Shown in pieces: positions 9,289-18,185 of a stretch of 64,000 nucleotides of DNA. Both the position numbers and the translations under genes were made by a program. The stretch is taken from positions 1 through 64,000 of IMG/VR virus record IMGVR_UViG_3300050821_009835. One strand, 5' to 3'. Every line of letters starts with the position of its first letter. Positions within the stretch are counted from its first letter, which is position 1. The notes below the pieces were generated by a model. The model did no database searches. It had not been told where the DNA came from and worked only from the letters and a program-made list of their open reading frames with translations. Source of the stretch: a virus.

Positions 9289-10116
9289 TTAGAAACTCTC
9301 CACTGGCTCGTTGCCATAGACTGCTTGATAGCGACGCTCGTTCATCTGCTCTTCTGCACGAAGTGAAGACATTTCTGCTTCTCGTTCGTCGATAACTTCT
9401 TGACGGCCAGCCTCATCGCCCCAGAAGCGATCGTCTTCAATCGGATTGGCGGTGAACCGTTTGGTCCAGAACTGAACAGCGGCTCCCTCGGTCAGTTGTT
9501 CACCGATCCCGAATGGGTCGTAGAACTTCTCAGTTTCCATCGCCTTCAGAAAAGAAACCATGCGTGAGATAACGGCCTTGTCATCTTTCACCGGGGTCGT
9601 GCGTGTTTCATACGAAGTGGCTTCAAAGTGGAAACCTGTCTGCACCGGGGCTGCATTTGGGTCAGCGTACACTGATCCAGGCGTTCTAACAGCTGCAACA
9701 GCTTCACGAGCAGCAATCTGGTCAATCTTCTCCCAAGCGTACTTCTCGGCACAATCAGGACCCATGCCGGCATGAATCGAGGCGGGGACTGTCAGCTCGC
9801 GACCACAACGGCAGCAGCGACCTTCTTTCATCGCATAAGCCATACCAGCTTCCATGGGGTTGCGAGCGATACGATTGATTGCGTTCTGAAGAGCTTCCAG
9901 ACGTTTCGGGTCAAATTCGTTACGGAACCGCTTCCACAACATTACGCGGTTGTCGGCGGAGAGGAATGCAATGCCTTCATAGCGTGAACCAGACTTGCGC
10001 GACAGGATGGACTTGCCTTTGAAGGAGCCGGAATCTTCTCCTTCGTTGTTGTTAATGCTCAGTGTGCGATATTCACCGTTGCTGTAAACCAGCGTGTATC
10101 GTCCATTCTGAATCAT
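9289..10116 (-). CDS. DUF6011-type zinc-knuckle protein (275 aa)
   Basis: A GRCCRCGREL ... GMGPDCAEKY segment (around residues 100-127) matches the small Cys-cluster domain found in many phage proteins (DUF6011: CxxCGR-x(n)-S-x3-G-x-GPxC). The N-terminal 90 residues are beta-rich (TLVYSNGEYRTLSI). The C-terminal third is acidic and helical. ATG 10116 has GGAGGGAA 5 nt upstream. The role is not known; such proteins sit beside nucleic-acid enzymes in phages. It is divergent from the plus-strand gene at 10178 and first gene of a two-gene unit. Confidence 0.75.
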   Translation of the reverse strand: MIQNGRYTLVYSNGEYRTLSINNNEGEDSGSFKGKSILSRKSGSRYEGIAFLSADNRVMLWKRFRNEFDPKRLEALQNAINRIARNPMEAGMAYAMKEGRCCRCGRELTVPASIHAGMGPDCAEKYAWEKIDQIAAREAVAAVRTPGSVYADPNAAPVQTGFHFEATSYETRTTPVKDDKAVISRMVSFLKAMETEKFYDPFGIGEQLTEGAAVQFWTKRFTANPIEDDRFWGDEAGRQEVIDEREAEMSSLRAEEQMNERRYQAVYGNEPVESF

Positions 10117-10141
10117 TGTTTCCCTCCATCAATAAACTACG

Positions 10142-10170
10142 CAGACAGGGAGAAAAACGGGTATTATAAT
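10142..10170 (+). promoter_or_regulatory. Sigma70-like promoter, perfect -10, giving a leaderless start
   Basis: TATAAT at 10165-10170 with CAGACA (4 of 6 to TTGACA) at 10142-10147, spacer exactly 17. Transcription would begin at about 10177-10178, on the ATG of the next gene, leaving no leader. It lies in the 61-nt divergent region. Confidence 0.6.
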
Positions 10171-10177
10171 TGGCACA

Positions 10178-10345
10178 ATGATTTTCCCAGTAAAACTCGC
10201 TTTGTTAATCGTCACAGGATGGCTGATTGGGTCGGTTGTCTTTGCGTTAACGGGTGATCAGTTTATCGCAGTTGCGAGTTTCCTGCTATGGGCGGTTTTG
10301 AATCGGAAAGCAGTATTAAACGAAGAGGGTGAACCCAATGCATAA
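10178..10345 (+). CDS. Small two-helix membrane protein (55 aa)
   Basis: Translates as two hydrophobic segments (about residues 2-24 and 29-41) split by a short GDQ turn, with a charged C-terminus. The start has no Shine-Dalgarno but sits 7 nt after a perfect TATAAT, consistent with leaderless initiation. The end overlaps the next gene by 8 nt. Function unknown; small phage membrane proteins of this type can be holin-like or host-envelope modulators, but nothing here decides that. Confidence 0.55.
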   Translation: MIFPVKLALLIVTGWLIGSVVFALTGDQFIAVASFLLWAVLNRKAVLNEEGEPNA

Positions 10346-10580
10346 GATTGACTTACCTGTACTTCGCGGTAATAAAACAGCTTGTTACAGGTATCTTGTT
10401 GGAAATCATTCAGTGGGGATAATTTCACCCACAAGAAAAAAGCACTTGGCTACTATTGAGAAAGTCAAGAGTATGTGGACAGGGGCACCTGTTGTTCCTG
10501 ATATTCTTTACGGTCAGTACGATCGTAGAATCACTCCAGAAGAGGTCGCTAATTACATCCTTCTCATGCGTTTGGCTTGA
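10338..10580 (+). CDS. Hypothetical protein (80 aa)
   Basis: ATG 10338 is preferred over GTG 10329 because GAGGG lies 9 nt upstream of it. The product is basic, with a possible helix near the C-terminus (PEEVANYILLMRLA). It overlaps the end of the membrane protein gene, so translation is probably coupled. No family recognised. Confidence 0.6.
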   Translation: MHKIDLPVLRGNKTACYRYLVGNHSVGIISPTRKKHLATIEKVKSMWTGAPVVPDILYGQYDRRITPEEVANYILLMRLA

Positions 10581-10591
10581 TTAATCGCATT

Positions 10592-10619
10592 TCGCCTTTT
10601 ACTCCCAAAGTAGAGGCGA
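10592..10619 (+). promoter_or_regulatory. Stem-loop holding the ribosome site of the next gene
   Basis: CGCC-TTT...AGA-GGCG arms with an inner TACT/AGTA stem fold over a short loop. The 3' arm contains AGAGG, the likely Shine-Dalgarno of ATG 10626. A related hairpin occurs at 56777-56790. Could control translation; not proven. Confidence 0.35.
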
Positions 10620-10625
10620 TTCACA

Positions 10626-10847
10626 ATGAGCATTCGTTGCGTGCACAGCATCCATTCTGAATGTGATATCTTCGTCCAAAAAACGGGTGGTGGCGACGTT
10701 CGCCTTCGCCTTCGAGAAAAAGACCCTGAACTCGTTTCTCCTACAGATTTTGAGCTAGAAGGTGACCCTGCACATATTGCTGAGGCACTCAGTTTTATCG
10801 TCGGGGTTTTGACAAATTTGGACGCCTTAGACAAGGAGCCAAGTTAG
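10626..10847 (+). CDS. Hypothetical protein (73 aa)
   Basis: Begins 7 nt after the stem-loop at 10592. The sequence has a beta-rich first half (CDIFVQKTGGGDVRLRLRE) and a helical second half. No domain recognised. The HNH gene starts 4 nt after its stop. Confidence 0.65.
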   Translation: MSIRCVHSIHSECDIFVQKTGGGDVRLRLREKDPELVSPTDFELEGDPAHIAEALSFIVGVLTNLDALDKEPS

Positions 10848-10851
10848 TCTC

Positions 10852-11124
10852 TTGAAACAGTCTCCTATCGCCCGATTTTGCTTCTATTGCGGGCGGACAC
10901 TTTCTCGTCGAACAAAAACTCGTGATCATTTACAACCTAAGAGCAGGCATGGAAGTAGTGCTCGTTACAACATCGTGGACGCATGTCGTCCTTGCAATGC
11001 CCTAAAAGGTGCCCTCGCCCTCGAGGAATTCAGGGTGGTGATGGCATATCGAGCCGGACAAATTAAAGCTGCTAAAATGCGTTTTCCTGGGGAAATTAAA
11101 AAACCACTATCTCAAACCAAATAG
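10852..11124 (+). CDS. HNH endonuclease (90 aa)
   Basis: A compact HNH nuclease: CFYCG zinc knuckle at residues 9-13, then the R-D-H-L-x-P catalytic strand, then N-x-V-x-A-C-x2-C-N-x3-G. This layout is typical of small phage and group I intron-type HNH enzymes that nick or cut DNA. TTG 10852 is the only reasonable start and has only a distant AGGAG (14 nt). Its last 18 nt overlap, tail to tail, the minus-strand GT2 gene. It may be a stand-alone homing or packaging-type nuclease. Confidence 0.85.
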   Translation: MKQSPIARFCFYCGRTLSRRTKTRDHLQPKSRHGSSARYNIVDACRPCNALKGALALEEFRVVMAYRAGQIKAAKMRFPGEIKKPLSQTK

Positions 11125-12072
11125 ATTTTTCTTCTTAGCAGCTTCTACTATACGTCGACGACGTTCCACGGCTCTTTGAACTTGAGGATGATTTACGGCT
11201 GCGCTTGCGGCTTGCTGTTGGAGTTCGCGCCAATTAGGCGGTGCATCAAACACTTCAGGGATAGAGGGAAGAGATGGAGGTGCTGTTCTTCGGAGCGGCC
11301 TGGGAGCCATACGATTCGGGAGAACAGGATCTGCGAGAGTTGGGTTGATCGCTGGCGTCAGGGTAGTCGGCAGGGCATTCAAGGATGGCCAGAGATCGGG
11401 GTGCAACGATTTAATTTTTGCAATTAGTTTAGGCCTGTTTACTCTCTTGAGCATCGAGTCGTGCTTTTCACGATAGTGGAAAATAGCTTCCGGGACAATA
11501 ACAACCTTCCAACCTCGCTTTACTATGTCAATCCAGAGATTCCAATCCTCGTAACCAATATGCTCTTTGTCGTATCCACTAAGTGCGGGGTTGTACCCTC
11601 CAACTTCCATAAGAACACTGCGTCTGATGAGAGAGCACACGGGTATGCAATTGTCCATCTTGAGTTGGTCCAAAGTGGGAGAGGACGTGTGCCAGGTGTA
11701 ATCCTTAATGCCAAAGCAAGCTGCGAAGGTGCCAACTATTCCTACCTCATCACTCATCTGAGGTACAGTCTTGCTGAGGTAATCTCTGTCAATCCAGTCA
11801 TCTGAATCCAAAGGAAGAATGAATTTCCCTGAGGATGCAGCTATGCCAGCATTTCTGGTTAGAGATAACCCTCTATTCTTCTGGGAGATTACTCGTACTC
11901 CTTTCCCCTCATAACTTCTCGCTACGGCTAAAGAATTATCAGTAGAGCCATCGTTTACTACAATAATTTCCGTGTTCCCATAATCTTGCTCCAGCGCCGA
12001 TTCAATGGCCTGAGAAAGATATTGAGCGTGGTTAAAAACCGGGATGATAATAGAAACTTTGGACATTGCCAT
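11107..12072 (-). CDS. Glycosyltransferase family 2 (GT-A fold), 321 aa
   Basis: Opens with the GT2 signature VSIIIPVFNHAQYL, followed by EIIVVNDGSTDNS and the metal-binding LDSDDW. The GT domain covers about residues 5-225. The last 80 residues are Pro/Ala/Arg-rich and probably not catalytic. Such enzymes move a sugar from a nucleotide donor to a growing glycan on the cytoplasmic side. It is the last gene of the minus-strand sugar operon and begins 3 nt after the SDR gene stop. Confidence 0.9.
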   Translation of the reverse strand: MAMSKVSIIIPVFNHAQYLSQAIESALEQDYGNTEIIVVNDGSTDNSLAVARSYEGKGVRVISQKNRGLSLTRNAGIAASSGKFILPLDSDDWIDRDYLSKTVPQMSDEVGIVGTFAACFGIKDYTWHTSSPTLDQLKMDNCIPVCSLIRRSVLMEVGGYNPALSGYDKEHIGYEDWNLWIDIVKRGWKVVIVPEAIFHYREKHDSMLKRVNRPKLIAKIKSLHPDLWPSLNALPTTLTPAINPTLADPVLPNRMAPRPLRRTAPPSLPSIPEVFDAPPNWRELQQQAASAAVNHPQVQRAVERRRRIVEAAKKKNLFGLR

Positions 12073-12075
12073 CTT

Positions 12076-12753
12076 TCATTTACGACCATCCTCGGAAAAT
12101 GTGGAACGGATGGTCAATTCTGTTACTTCCACTGTTTTAGGGAGGGAAAGTATAAATTCAATAGTATCGGCCACAGACTCTGGTTGCATCAGGAGCTCTG
12201 GCTTGTAAATGCGATCCTCTTGTTCATAGAGGGATTTTAAGAGTGGTGTGGCAATTCTTCCCGGAAACAATGATAGAACTCTCACACCTTTTTCATTTGC
12301 TTCGATTCTAAAACTATCGGCAAAGGCTCGTAGAGCGTGCTTCATAGCAGCGTATTGCTCTAACTCGGATCGTTGTACAAAAAGACCAGCAAACGAGTTT
12401 ACAAACACTATTTGACCCTGTGCTGCTGCAAGTAAAGGGAAGAATCTGCGGGTAACGATGTACGGTGCTCGGAAGTTGATATTGTACTGAATGTCCAAGT
12501 CTGCCGGATCATGGCTTTTCAAAAGAACCCCGGCGCTGTGAATGAGAATATCTAATTTGCCCTCTTCAGCCAGGGCTTGAGATATAGTGTCTCTGCCCTC
12601 TTCGGTTCCTATGTCTGCAAGCACCCCAATACATCCGGCCTGAAAATTGTCTTTTCTGCCTACACCGTACACTTTCACACCCTTCTCTACTAACTTTTGA
12701 GTGATAGCTTTCCCCAAACCGCCTGTAGAGCCGATTACTAAGGCTGTTTTCAC
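12076..12753 (-). CDS. Short-chain dehydrogenase/reductase (225 aa)
   Basis: Rossmann NAD(P) motif GSTGGLG at residues 7-13, VNSFAG carrying the catalytic serine, and YAAMK with the Tyr/Lys pair. The start is GTG 12753, overlapping the fcl stop as ATGTGA with AGGAG 6 nt upstream; an upstream frame-extension exists but overlaps fcl and is unlikely. By position it probably reduces or modifies a keto-sugar nucleotide made by Gmd, though the family does not fix the substrate. Confidence 0.88.
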   Translation of the reverse strand: MKTALVIGSTGGLGKAITQKLVEKGVKVYGVGRKDNFQAGCIGVLADIGTEEGRDTISQALAEEGKLDILIHSAGVLLKSHDPADLDIQYNINFRAPYIVTRRFFPLLAAAQGQIVFVNSFAGLFVQRSELEQYAAMKHALRAFADSFRIEANEKGVRVLSLFPGRIATPLLKSLYEQEDRIYKPELLMQPESVADTIEFILSLPKTVEVTELTIRSTFSEDGRK

Positions 12754-13694
12754 ATGTTCTCCTGCTGTTTGATGTACCACGCTATGGTTTTGTCCAGTCC
12801 TTCTGAAAGAGTAGTACGCGCTGTGAAACCGAATTCTTGCAACGCACGCTCGGTGTTCAAGCATCGTTCAGGCTGACCATCAGGCATTGTAGAGTCGAAA
12901 AGAATCTCGCCAGTGTAACCTACTTTTTGCGCGATCATGGTTACAAGATCGCTTATTGCAGTTGTGCAACCCGTGCCAATATTAACGGGTGCACCCCCAT
13001 CGTATTTCTCCGTCGCCATTACAACTGCTTTGGCTGCATCTTCAATATAGAGAAATTCACGAAAAGCGTTACCACTGCCCCAGACACTAACAGGAGATTG
13101 CGCGTTAATAGTGGCTTCATAAAATTTCCGAATCAGAGCGGGCATTACATGAGAACTGCTGGGATTGAAGTTGTCATGAGGACCATAAAGATTAACAGGT
13201 AAGAGGTGTATCACGTTGAACTTGTACTGGTCTCGATAGGCTTGACCCATCACCATCAAAGACTTCTTTGCAATGCCGTAAGGGGCATTAGTTTCTTCAG
13301 GATAGCCATTCCACAAATCGTTCTCGTTGAATGGAACCGGAGTAAATTTTGGATATTCGCAGACCGTTCCGAGTTGCACGAATTTTTCTACCCCTTGTTT
13401 ATGGGCTGCGTGCATCAATAGGATGCCCATTAGGGCATTATCATAAAAGAGATCGGCAGGTCGTTCTTTGTTCAATCCTATGCCACCACAGTGAGCAGCG
13501 CAATGAATTATGATGTCAGGAACGGTCTTTTGAAGTACAGTATCAATCTGCTCTTTGACTCGTAGATCGTATTCGATTGACGTGGGTGCGGATACTTCTC
13601 TACACCCGCGCTGGTGTAATTCTGAAACAATATGCTGTCCGAAAAAACCCGCTCCACCTGTGACGAGGACGCGTTTGCTGGTTAAATCAATCAT
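12750..13694 (-). CDS. fcl: GDP-L-fucose synthase (GMER)
   Basis: Converts GDP-4-keto-6-deoxymannose to GDP-L-fucose (epimerase plus NADPH reductase). Visible: GGAGFFGQH dinucleotide motif, [28 protein letters not shown] (catalytic Tyr/Lys), and NLYGPHDNF followed by [13 protein letters not shown] with the conserved active-site His. The usual SSCIYP box reads GTVCEYP: the catalytic Ser is Thr, the Cys is kept. Length 314 aa is normal. Overlaps gmd by 4 nt, so both steps are translationally coupled. A fucosyltransferase (GT11) lies at 21679, giving the product a use. Confidence 0.92.
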   Translation of the reverse strand: MIDLTSKRVLVTGGAGFFGQHIVSELHQRGCREVSAPTSIEYDLRVKEQIDTVLQKTVPDIIIHCAAHCGGIGLNKERPADLFYDNALMGILLMHAAHKQGVEKFVQLGTVCEYPKFTPVPFNENDLWNGYPEETNAPYGIAKKSLMVMGQAYRDQYKFNVIHLLPVNLYGPHDNFNPSSSHVMPALIRKFYEATINAQSPVSVWGSGNAFREFLYIEDAAKAVVMATEKYDGGAPVNIGTGCTTAISDLVTMIAQKVGYTGEILFDSTMPDGQPERCLNTERALQEFGFTARTTLSEGLDKTIAWYIKQQENM

Positions 13695-14665
13695 TGGAGT
13701 GCCACCTTTTCTCGCTTTGCATCGATCAAATCTGAATCCACCATCCTACGCACAAGATCTCGAAACTTAATTTGAGGCTCCCAGCCTAATACTCTTTTCG
13801 CCTTAGAAGAGTCACCCAGAAGAATATCCACTTCGGTTTTTCGATAGTATTTTGGGTCAATTCCAACGTACTCATGCCAGTCCATTCCGAGATAGCCAAA
13901 GGCCTCGTCTAAAAGTTCCCGAACTGTGTGCGTCTCTCCTGTAGCAATGACAAAATCATCGGGAGTATCTTGTTGCAACATAAGCCACATAGCGTTTACA
14001 AACTCTGGGGCGTATCCCCAGTCTCGTTTAGCCTCCAAATTTCCCAGCAGTAACTTTTCTTGCAAACCCAGTTTAATCCTAGATGTTGCCTTAGTGATCT
14101 TACGTGATACAAAAGTCTCCCCTCTTCGTTCAGACTCATGGTTGAATAAGATGCCATTACACGCAAACATCCCCATCTCTCGATAATTGACTGTGGTCCA
14201 AAAAGCAAATTGCTTTGCTATTCCATACGGGCTACGTGGGTAAAATGGGGTATTCTCATTTTGCGGTATCTCCTGAACTTTCCCATAAAGCTCACTAGAT
14301 GAAGCTTGATAGAATTTGGCTCCAGGACTTTGGGCCTTGATCGCTTCAAGAAGCCGGAGAGTTCCCAAACCGTCTACGTCAGCGGTATATTCAGGGATAT
14401 CAAAACTGACACGCACGTGGCTTTGTGCACCCAGATTGTAGACTTCATCCGGCTGGATCTCTCCTATGAGGCGGCTCAGGGCGCTGCCATCTGTCAAGTC
14501 GTTGTGATGAAGATGAAGTTGGTCGAAGATGTGGTCTATTCGCCCGGTATTAAAACTGCTGGAACGACGGATGATACCGTGAATCTCATAGTCCTTCTCT
14601 AATAGAAGTTCCGCAAGGTATGAACCGTCTTGACCCGTGATTCCAGTTATTAATGCTTTTTTCAA
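13691..14665 (-). CDS. gmd: GDP-mannose 4,6-dehydratase
   Basis: Makes GDP-4-keto-6-deoxy-D-mannose from GDP-mannose. The N-terminus [20 protein letters not shown] is diagnostic, followed by [20 protein letters not shown] and [12 protein letters not shown] (Ser/Glu/Tyr/Lys catalytic set), and a C-terminal KRVLGWEP. 324 aa is slightly shorter than most bacterial Gmd. The stop overlaps the start of fcl (ATGA), and its own start overlaps the stop of the upstream methyltransferase gene, so it sits inside one operon. Confidence 0.95.
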   Translation of the reverse strand: MKKALITGITGQDGSYLAELLLEKDYEIHGIIRRSSSFNTGRIDHIFDQLHLHHNDLTDGSALSRLIGEIQPDEVYNLGAQSHVRVSFDIPEYTADVDGLGTLRLLEAIKAQSPGAKFYQASSSELYGKVQEIPQNENTPFYPRSPYGIAKQFAFWTTVNYREMGMFACNGILFNHESERRGETFVSRKITKATSRIKLGLQEKLLLGNLEAKRDWGYAPEFVNAMWLMLQQDTPDDFVIATGETHTVRELLDEAFGYLGMDWHEYVGIDPKYYRKTEVDILLGDSSKAKRVLGWEPQIKFRDLVRRMVDSDLIDAKREKVALQ

Positions 14666-15231
14666 TCTAACACTACCCGAGCAATGCTCATCTCTACCTT
14701 GGCTTGTGGTGACAATCTCAAGATGCCGTTAACGCAGGGACAAACATTCTCTTCACATTTGTGATCCGAGTAAAGATCAGTGTTGATGATGTCATCAACC
14801 AAGATTACACTATGAGTCAGTTTTCTATTGAGTAGATATTCAAGTTCATAATGCCCAGAAAACTTGTGCTTTGCTGAACTGAGTGGGCCGGGGTCATCTG
14901 AACCTAAATGGGCATCCAGCCAGAATAGAATACGTTCATTGGGTAGATTCTTCACTATCTGAGGGAGAAGAATCTCACTGTCCCCTTGGTACAAGTGAAC
15001 GTTGTTCACGCCCAAGAATTTATTTTTGCAGTACTCGTAGCGTTCTGCGTGAAGCTCTATGGAATACACTTCTTTGAAGATATGACGGGCGAACTCTACT
15101 GATCTTCCATCATTGGTTCCAGTCTCAACAAAGGTTTCTAAGCCATAGGTATCGTGGTAGAACTTCATCTGGTTGTGCTTGTAGACTTCAAGTTCTTGCC
15201 AAGACATTATTCCTGGGTTGAAGGTAGGCAT
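14662..15231 (-). CDS. SAM-dependent methyltransferase, class I (189 aa)
   Basis: [14 protein letters not shown] is a glycine-rich SAM-binding loop, followed by [13 protein letters not shown] (acidic end of strand 2), a GDSEILL strand and LFWLDAHLG / ILVDDI later strands. This order fits small class I methyltransferases found in glycan clusters. The start at 15231 is preferred over a longer frame because AAGGA lies just upstream. It overlaps the C-methyltransferase gene by 25 nt and gmd by 4 nt. Substrate unknown; a sugar O-methylation is likely from context. Confidence 0.75.
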   Translation of the reverse strand: MPTFNPGIMSWQELEVYKHNQMKFYHDTYGLETFVETGTNDGRSVEFARHIFKEVYSIELHAERYEYCKNKFLGVNNVHLYQGDSEILLPQIVKNLPNERILFWLDAHLGSDDPGPLSSAKHKFSGHYELEYLLNRKLTHSVILVDDIINTDLYSDHKCEENVCPCVNGILRLSPQAKVEMSIARVVLD

Positions 15232-16397
15232 TTTATCCTTTCTGGATAAGGGGTAAAATAATCCCCTTGGTAAGTCTCCGCGTATCGTTTGAAGATTTCT
15301 GTTGCATAGTTCCAAGAGAAAATACAGGTAGACTCAGGCTGAGCATCAAGCCAGTCTTGAGGAGATCGCACCTCAATTTGTGTTCCCGGAATAAACTTCC
15401 CGATTTTCGCTGGGGCGTCATCAGCCACGGCGTCAATCAAGGTGTGATCAATACCGCAATAATTCATCATCACTGTTGCTTTCGCCGCCGCCCCAAATCC
15501 CCAGATCCTCTTTCCTTGACTTTTGAAGCGCAAGAGAGTGTTTTTCAGGTCGTAGGCAACTTGGTCGGCATACTGTTGTAGGGTATGTACATTCTCTAGC
15601 CCATATTCAACGAACGGGAATGTAGTGGAAGCGATACCTACAAGGTCTGGATACTCCTTCTTACATGTGACGCGGAGGGAGCCGCCTTGCGATGGAAGTT
15701 GCTCTACGTTTGCAATGTACAGCCCATGACGACTGAAGAGACGATCCAGGGATTTGAAGGAAAAATAATAGCAGTGCTCGTGGTAGATAGTGTCGAACGT
15801 GCCCTTATTCAGCAGGTCGCCAAGGTAAGGAACTTCGATCATGCAAATTCCTTCTGGCTTTAAAATTTCTGCAATCCCAGCCACGAAATCATTGATATCC
15901 GGTACATGAGCTAGAACATTATTGGCGTGGATAACATCAGCTTTGGGTAGAGTGAGTGCTAAGTCGTGAGTGAAGAATTCCGGTATAGTTGGGATGCCTT
16001 TCTTAACAGCAACTTCGGCAGGTCCTAGCGCCGGGTCAACCCCTAGAACAGTAAAGCCGTGATCTTTGTAAAATTGCAGCAAGTAGCCGTCATTGCTGGC
16101 AAGTTCGATCACTAGAGCATCTGTGGGAAGTGTTTTGACAGTTCTTTCGACTAGGACTTTTGCAGAGTCTACTACAGATTTGCAGACGGTAGAGAAGTAC
16201 AGATATTCTACAAACATCTTTTCAGGCAAAACGTAATTTCGGATTTGTCCCAATGCGCAAGATGCACAGTACATGATATCTAGAGGATGCTTCTCGAATG
16301 CTTCGTCCCGGGAGGTGAGAAGTTCATTCGCTAGGGGAGTTTTTCCAAGAGAGAATATCATTTCGGTGTTATCACCGCAGCTGCGACAGTTCATCAT
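15207..16397 (-). CDS. NDP-sugar C-methyltransferase (396 aa)
   Basis: Three-part layout of the sugar C-3 methyltransferases (TylC3/TcaB9 type): an N-terminal zinc site C4-x2-C7 and C44-x2-C47, a PLAN motif, a central SAM domain (IELASNDGYLLQFYK and VLGVDPA), and a C-terminal domain starting near IWGFGAAAKATVMMNYC. HEHCYYFS carries the probable catalytic Tyr/His pair. Known relatives add a branch methyl to a 4-keto-6-deoxysugar nucleotide, the kind of compound Gmd produces. Overlaps neighbours on both sides, so part of the same operon. Confidence 0.88.
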   Translation of the reverse strand: MMNCRSCGDNTEMIFSLGKTPLANELLTSRDEAFEKHPLDIMYCASCALGQIRNYVLPEKMFVEYLYFSTVCKSVVDSAKVLVERTVKTLPTDALVIELASNDGYLLQFYKDHGFTVLGVDPALGPAEVAVKKGIPTIPEFFTHDLALTLPKADVIHANNVLAHVPDINDFVAGIAEILKPEGICMIEVPYLGDLLNKGTFDTIYHEHCYYFSFKSLDRLFSRHGLYIANVEQLPSQGGSLRVTCKKEYPDLVGIASTTFPFVEYGLENVHTLQQYADQVAYDLKNTLLRFKSQGKRIWGFGAAAKATVMMNYCGIDHTLIDAVADDAPAKIGKFIPGTQIEVRSPQDWLDAQPESTCIFSWNYATEIFKRYAETYQGDYFTPYPERIKCLPSTQE

Positions 16398-17332
16398 ATA
16401 CCTAGCCTCTCAACCATCTTTACATTGTAGTATTCTGGGTTATCCCAGTCCGAGAATTTATCGACATTGGCCGCAAGTTCTTGGACGATCTGTTCAACCC
16501 TTTGCTGGGGATTGAATGCCAGAATAGATTTTGCTTTCTCTATAGAGATTTTGTAATTACGTTTATCTGGATTCGTGGTAGTGTTAAGTTTTACTCCCAT
16601 GAGATTAGCCATGATTTCAGCTATCTGCCCAACTGTGTAATTTTCAGATGCTATGTTGAATGCCCCAGAAATGCCCATATCCGCTTCCACAGCTTTAACG
16701 TATGCTTGCGCGGCGTCAGCAATACCTAGAATGGGCCTCCAGATCTCTGGATTGCTCGCAGTGATCATGCCGTCTCTAACGGCGGACTTGTACATGGCAT
16801 TTATGATGAGGTCCAAACGCATCCTTGGACTGTACCCACAAACCGTGCCTTTACGCAGGGTAATAACAGAGAAATTCTCATCCTGCAAATGTAAAACTGC
16901 CTGTTCCCCTAGCATCTTAGAAATCCCGTAAGGATGTTTACAGATTGGTGGATCTTCCTCTACACATATCCTATCCGTCAGATATTCATAGATAGAACAT
17001 GTGCTGGCATAAACGAATCGTTTGACGTGAGCCTGTTTTGCAATGTATGCTAAGTACGCGGGTGCCGATGTATTGAGAATGAAATTCTTTCCCGGAGAGA
17101 GTTCACAGGTAGGGACACTGGACATTCCAGCTATGAAAACAACTCGTTCATAGGGTTCTAAATCACTTTCTGTTAAATCAAAAACATCTCTGTTGTACAA
17201 CCCGATACCACCAGGCAGATGATTACCAAACCATAAAAGATCCACTACATCTACGCTGTGTCCATGTTCTAATAAGGCGGGCACTAAACGTGATCCCACA
17301 TACCCAGCTCCTCCTGCTACAAGAATTTTCAT
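16394..17332 (-). CDS. NAD-dependent sugar-nucleotide epimerase/dehydratase (312 aa)
   Basis: MKILVAGGAGYVGSRL is the extended-SDR nucleotide motif; STCSIY carries the catalytic Ser/Thr and HPYGISK the Tyr/Lys pair. The fold is that of UDP-glucose 4-epimerase relatives. ATG 17332 is chosen: it overlaps the upstream TGA as ATGA and follows AGGAG; a 7-codon longer frame is less likely. Probably acts on the same deoxysugar branch as the adjacent C-methyltransferase; exact reaction unknown. Confidence 0.88.
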   Translation of the reverse strand: MKILVAGGAGYVGSRLVPALLEHGHSVDVVDLLWFGNHLPGGIGLYNRDVFDLTESDLEPYERVVFIAGMSSVPTCELSPGKNFILNTSAPAYLAYIAKQAHVKRFVYASTCSIYEYLTDRICVEEDPPICKHPYGISKMLGEQAVLHLQDENFSVITLRKGTVCGYSPRMRLDLIINAMYKSAVRDGMITASNPEIWRPILGIADAAQAYVKAVEADMGISGAFNIASENYTVGQIAEIMANLMGVKLNTTTNPDKRNYKISIEKAKSILAFNPQQRVEQIVQELAANVDKFSDWDNPEYYNVKMVERLGI

Positions 17333-18129
17333 GCTAGTTTCTCCTGCAGCCATTTGGTCTTCTTTTCATGGTACTCTGCAGATTTTTGATTCCAGTTGGA
17401 ACCTGCACGGTAGTGTAACACAATGGGATTTCCAGAAATCGAGTACCATTCATAGTCTATACCTGTGAAATCTGCTTCATCAACTGTGGGTGTGGCCCCA
17501 ATATGGAGTTGCCTTAGTCCGGGATGAGCTTGCAGATATTTGTAAGTCTGCCCTCCAACATCCACCGGGATGCCCTTAGCTGTACCACAATACCAATCCA
17601 TAGTTTCGGGGCTAGGCAATAGAGACGGGTTAGTTAGTATCATGCCACTGTGCATGTTTATATCAGAAATTCTGTCGCCCAGTCTATACTGCATGGGATG
17701 AAATCCAATATCGTATCCTTGCAGAAAATCAGAGAGTTTGATCGGCGCCATTAAAAACATGTCAGATTCCAGAAAACAAATAGGTGTCTTTTCCCAGCAT
17801 ATATGGGTTTTCCACGCCCAACAGAGGGGGTAGGCGCAGGCTATGTTTGCGTTGCTGTAAGTGCCGTTTGGCAAAAACAAAGAAGGGAAGACACTCTCTT
17901 GAACTTGGCATGGGTCTTCTATTGCAGAGGTTCTTACGATATCAATAGCTTGAATCCCGATTTTAGAGCAGACAGTTTTGATCTTCTCGTAATTGTTCTT
18001 GTCAATATCAAAGACAGCGTTGTTGAAGACAACAAATTCAAAAGGCTCTTGAAGATGCTTCTGAAAGGACTGAAATTGCAGCCCAATGAAATCGGGCCGC
18101 CTGTGAGCAACTGTAAAGAGCTTAATCAT
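17329..18129 (-). CDS. Putative GT-A glycosyltransferase (266 aa)
   Basis: IKLFTVAHRRPDFIGLQ at the start and FLESDMFLM in the middle (a DxD-like ESD metal site after a hydrophobic strand) fit a GT-A transferase. A later HPMQYR ... DINMHSGMILTNP stretch resembles the acceptor side. No CAZy family is assigned with certainty. ATG 18129 is used; a longer frame from TTG 18156 exists. First gene of the left minus-strand operon, with TATAAT on the minus strand at 18168-18163. Confidence 0.65.
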   Translation of the reverse strand: MIKLFTVAHRRPDFIGLQFQSFQKHLQEPFEFVVFNNAVFDIDKNNYEKIKTVCSKIGIQAIDIVRTSAIEDPCQVQESVFPSLFLPNGTYSNANIACAYPLCWAWKTHICWEKTPICFLESDMFLMAPIKLSDFLQGYDIGFHPMQYRLGDRISDINMHSGMILTNPSLLPSPETMDWYCGTAKGIPVDVGGQTYKYLQAHPGLRQLHIGATPTVDEADFTGIDYEWYSISGNPIVLHYRAGSNWNQKSAEYHEKKTKWLQEKLA

Positions 18130-18162
18130 TAGTGTGGGAAATTCCTTCGCTATCAATACTCA

Positions 18163-18168
18163 ATTATA
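18163..18168 (-). promoter_or_regulatory. Minus-strand -10 box of the left sugar operon
   Basis: Reverse complement reads TATAAT within TTTATATAATTG in the 56-nt divergent gap between 18129 and 18186. No good -35 at 16-18 nt. The transcript would start near 18156 and include an AAGGA box before ATG 18129. On the plus strand the same AT-rich block (TATATAAA, 18165-18172) could serve the 18186 gene. Confidence 0.45.
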
Positions 18169-18185
18169 TAAACGGAAGGTGATCA

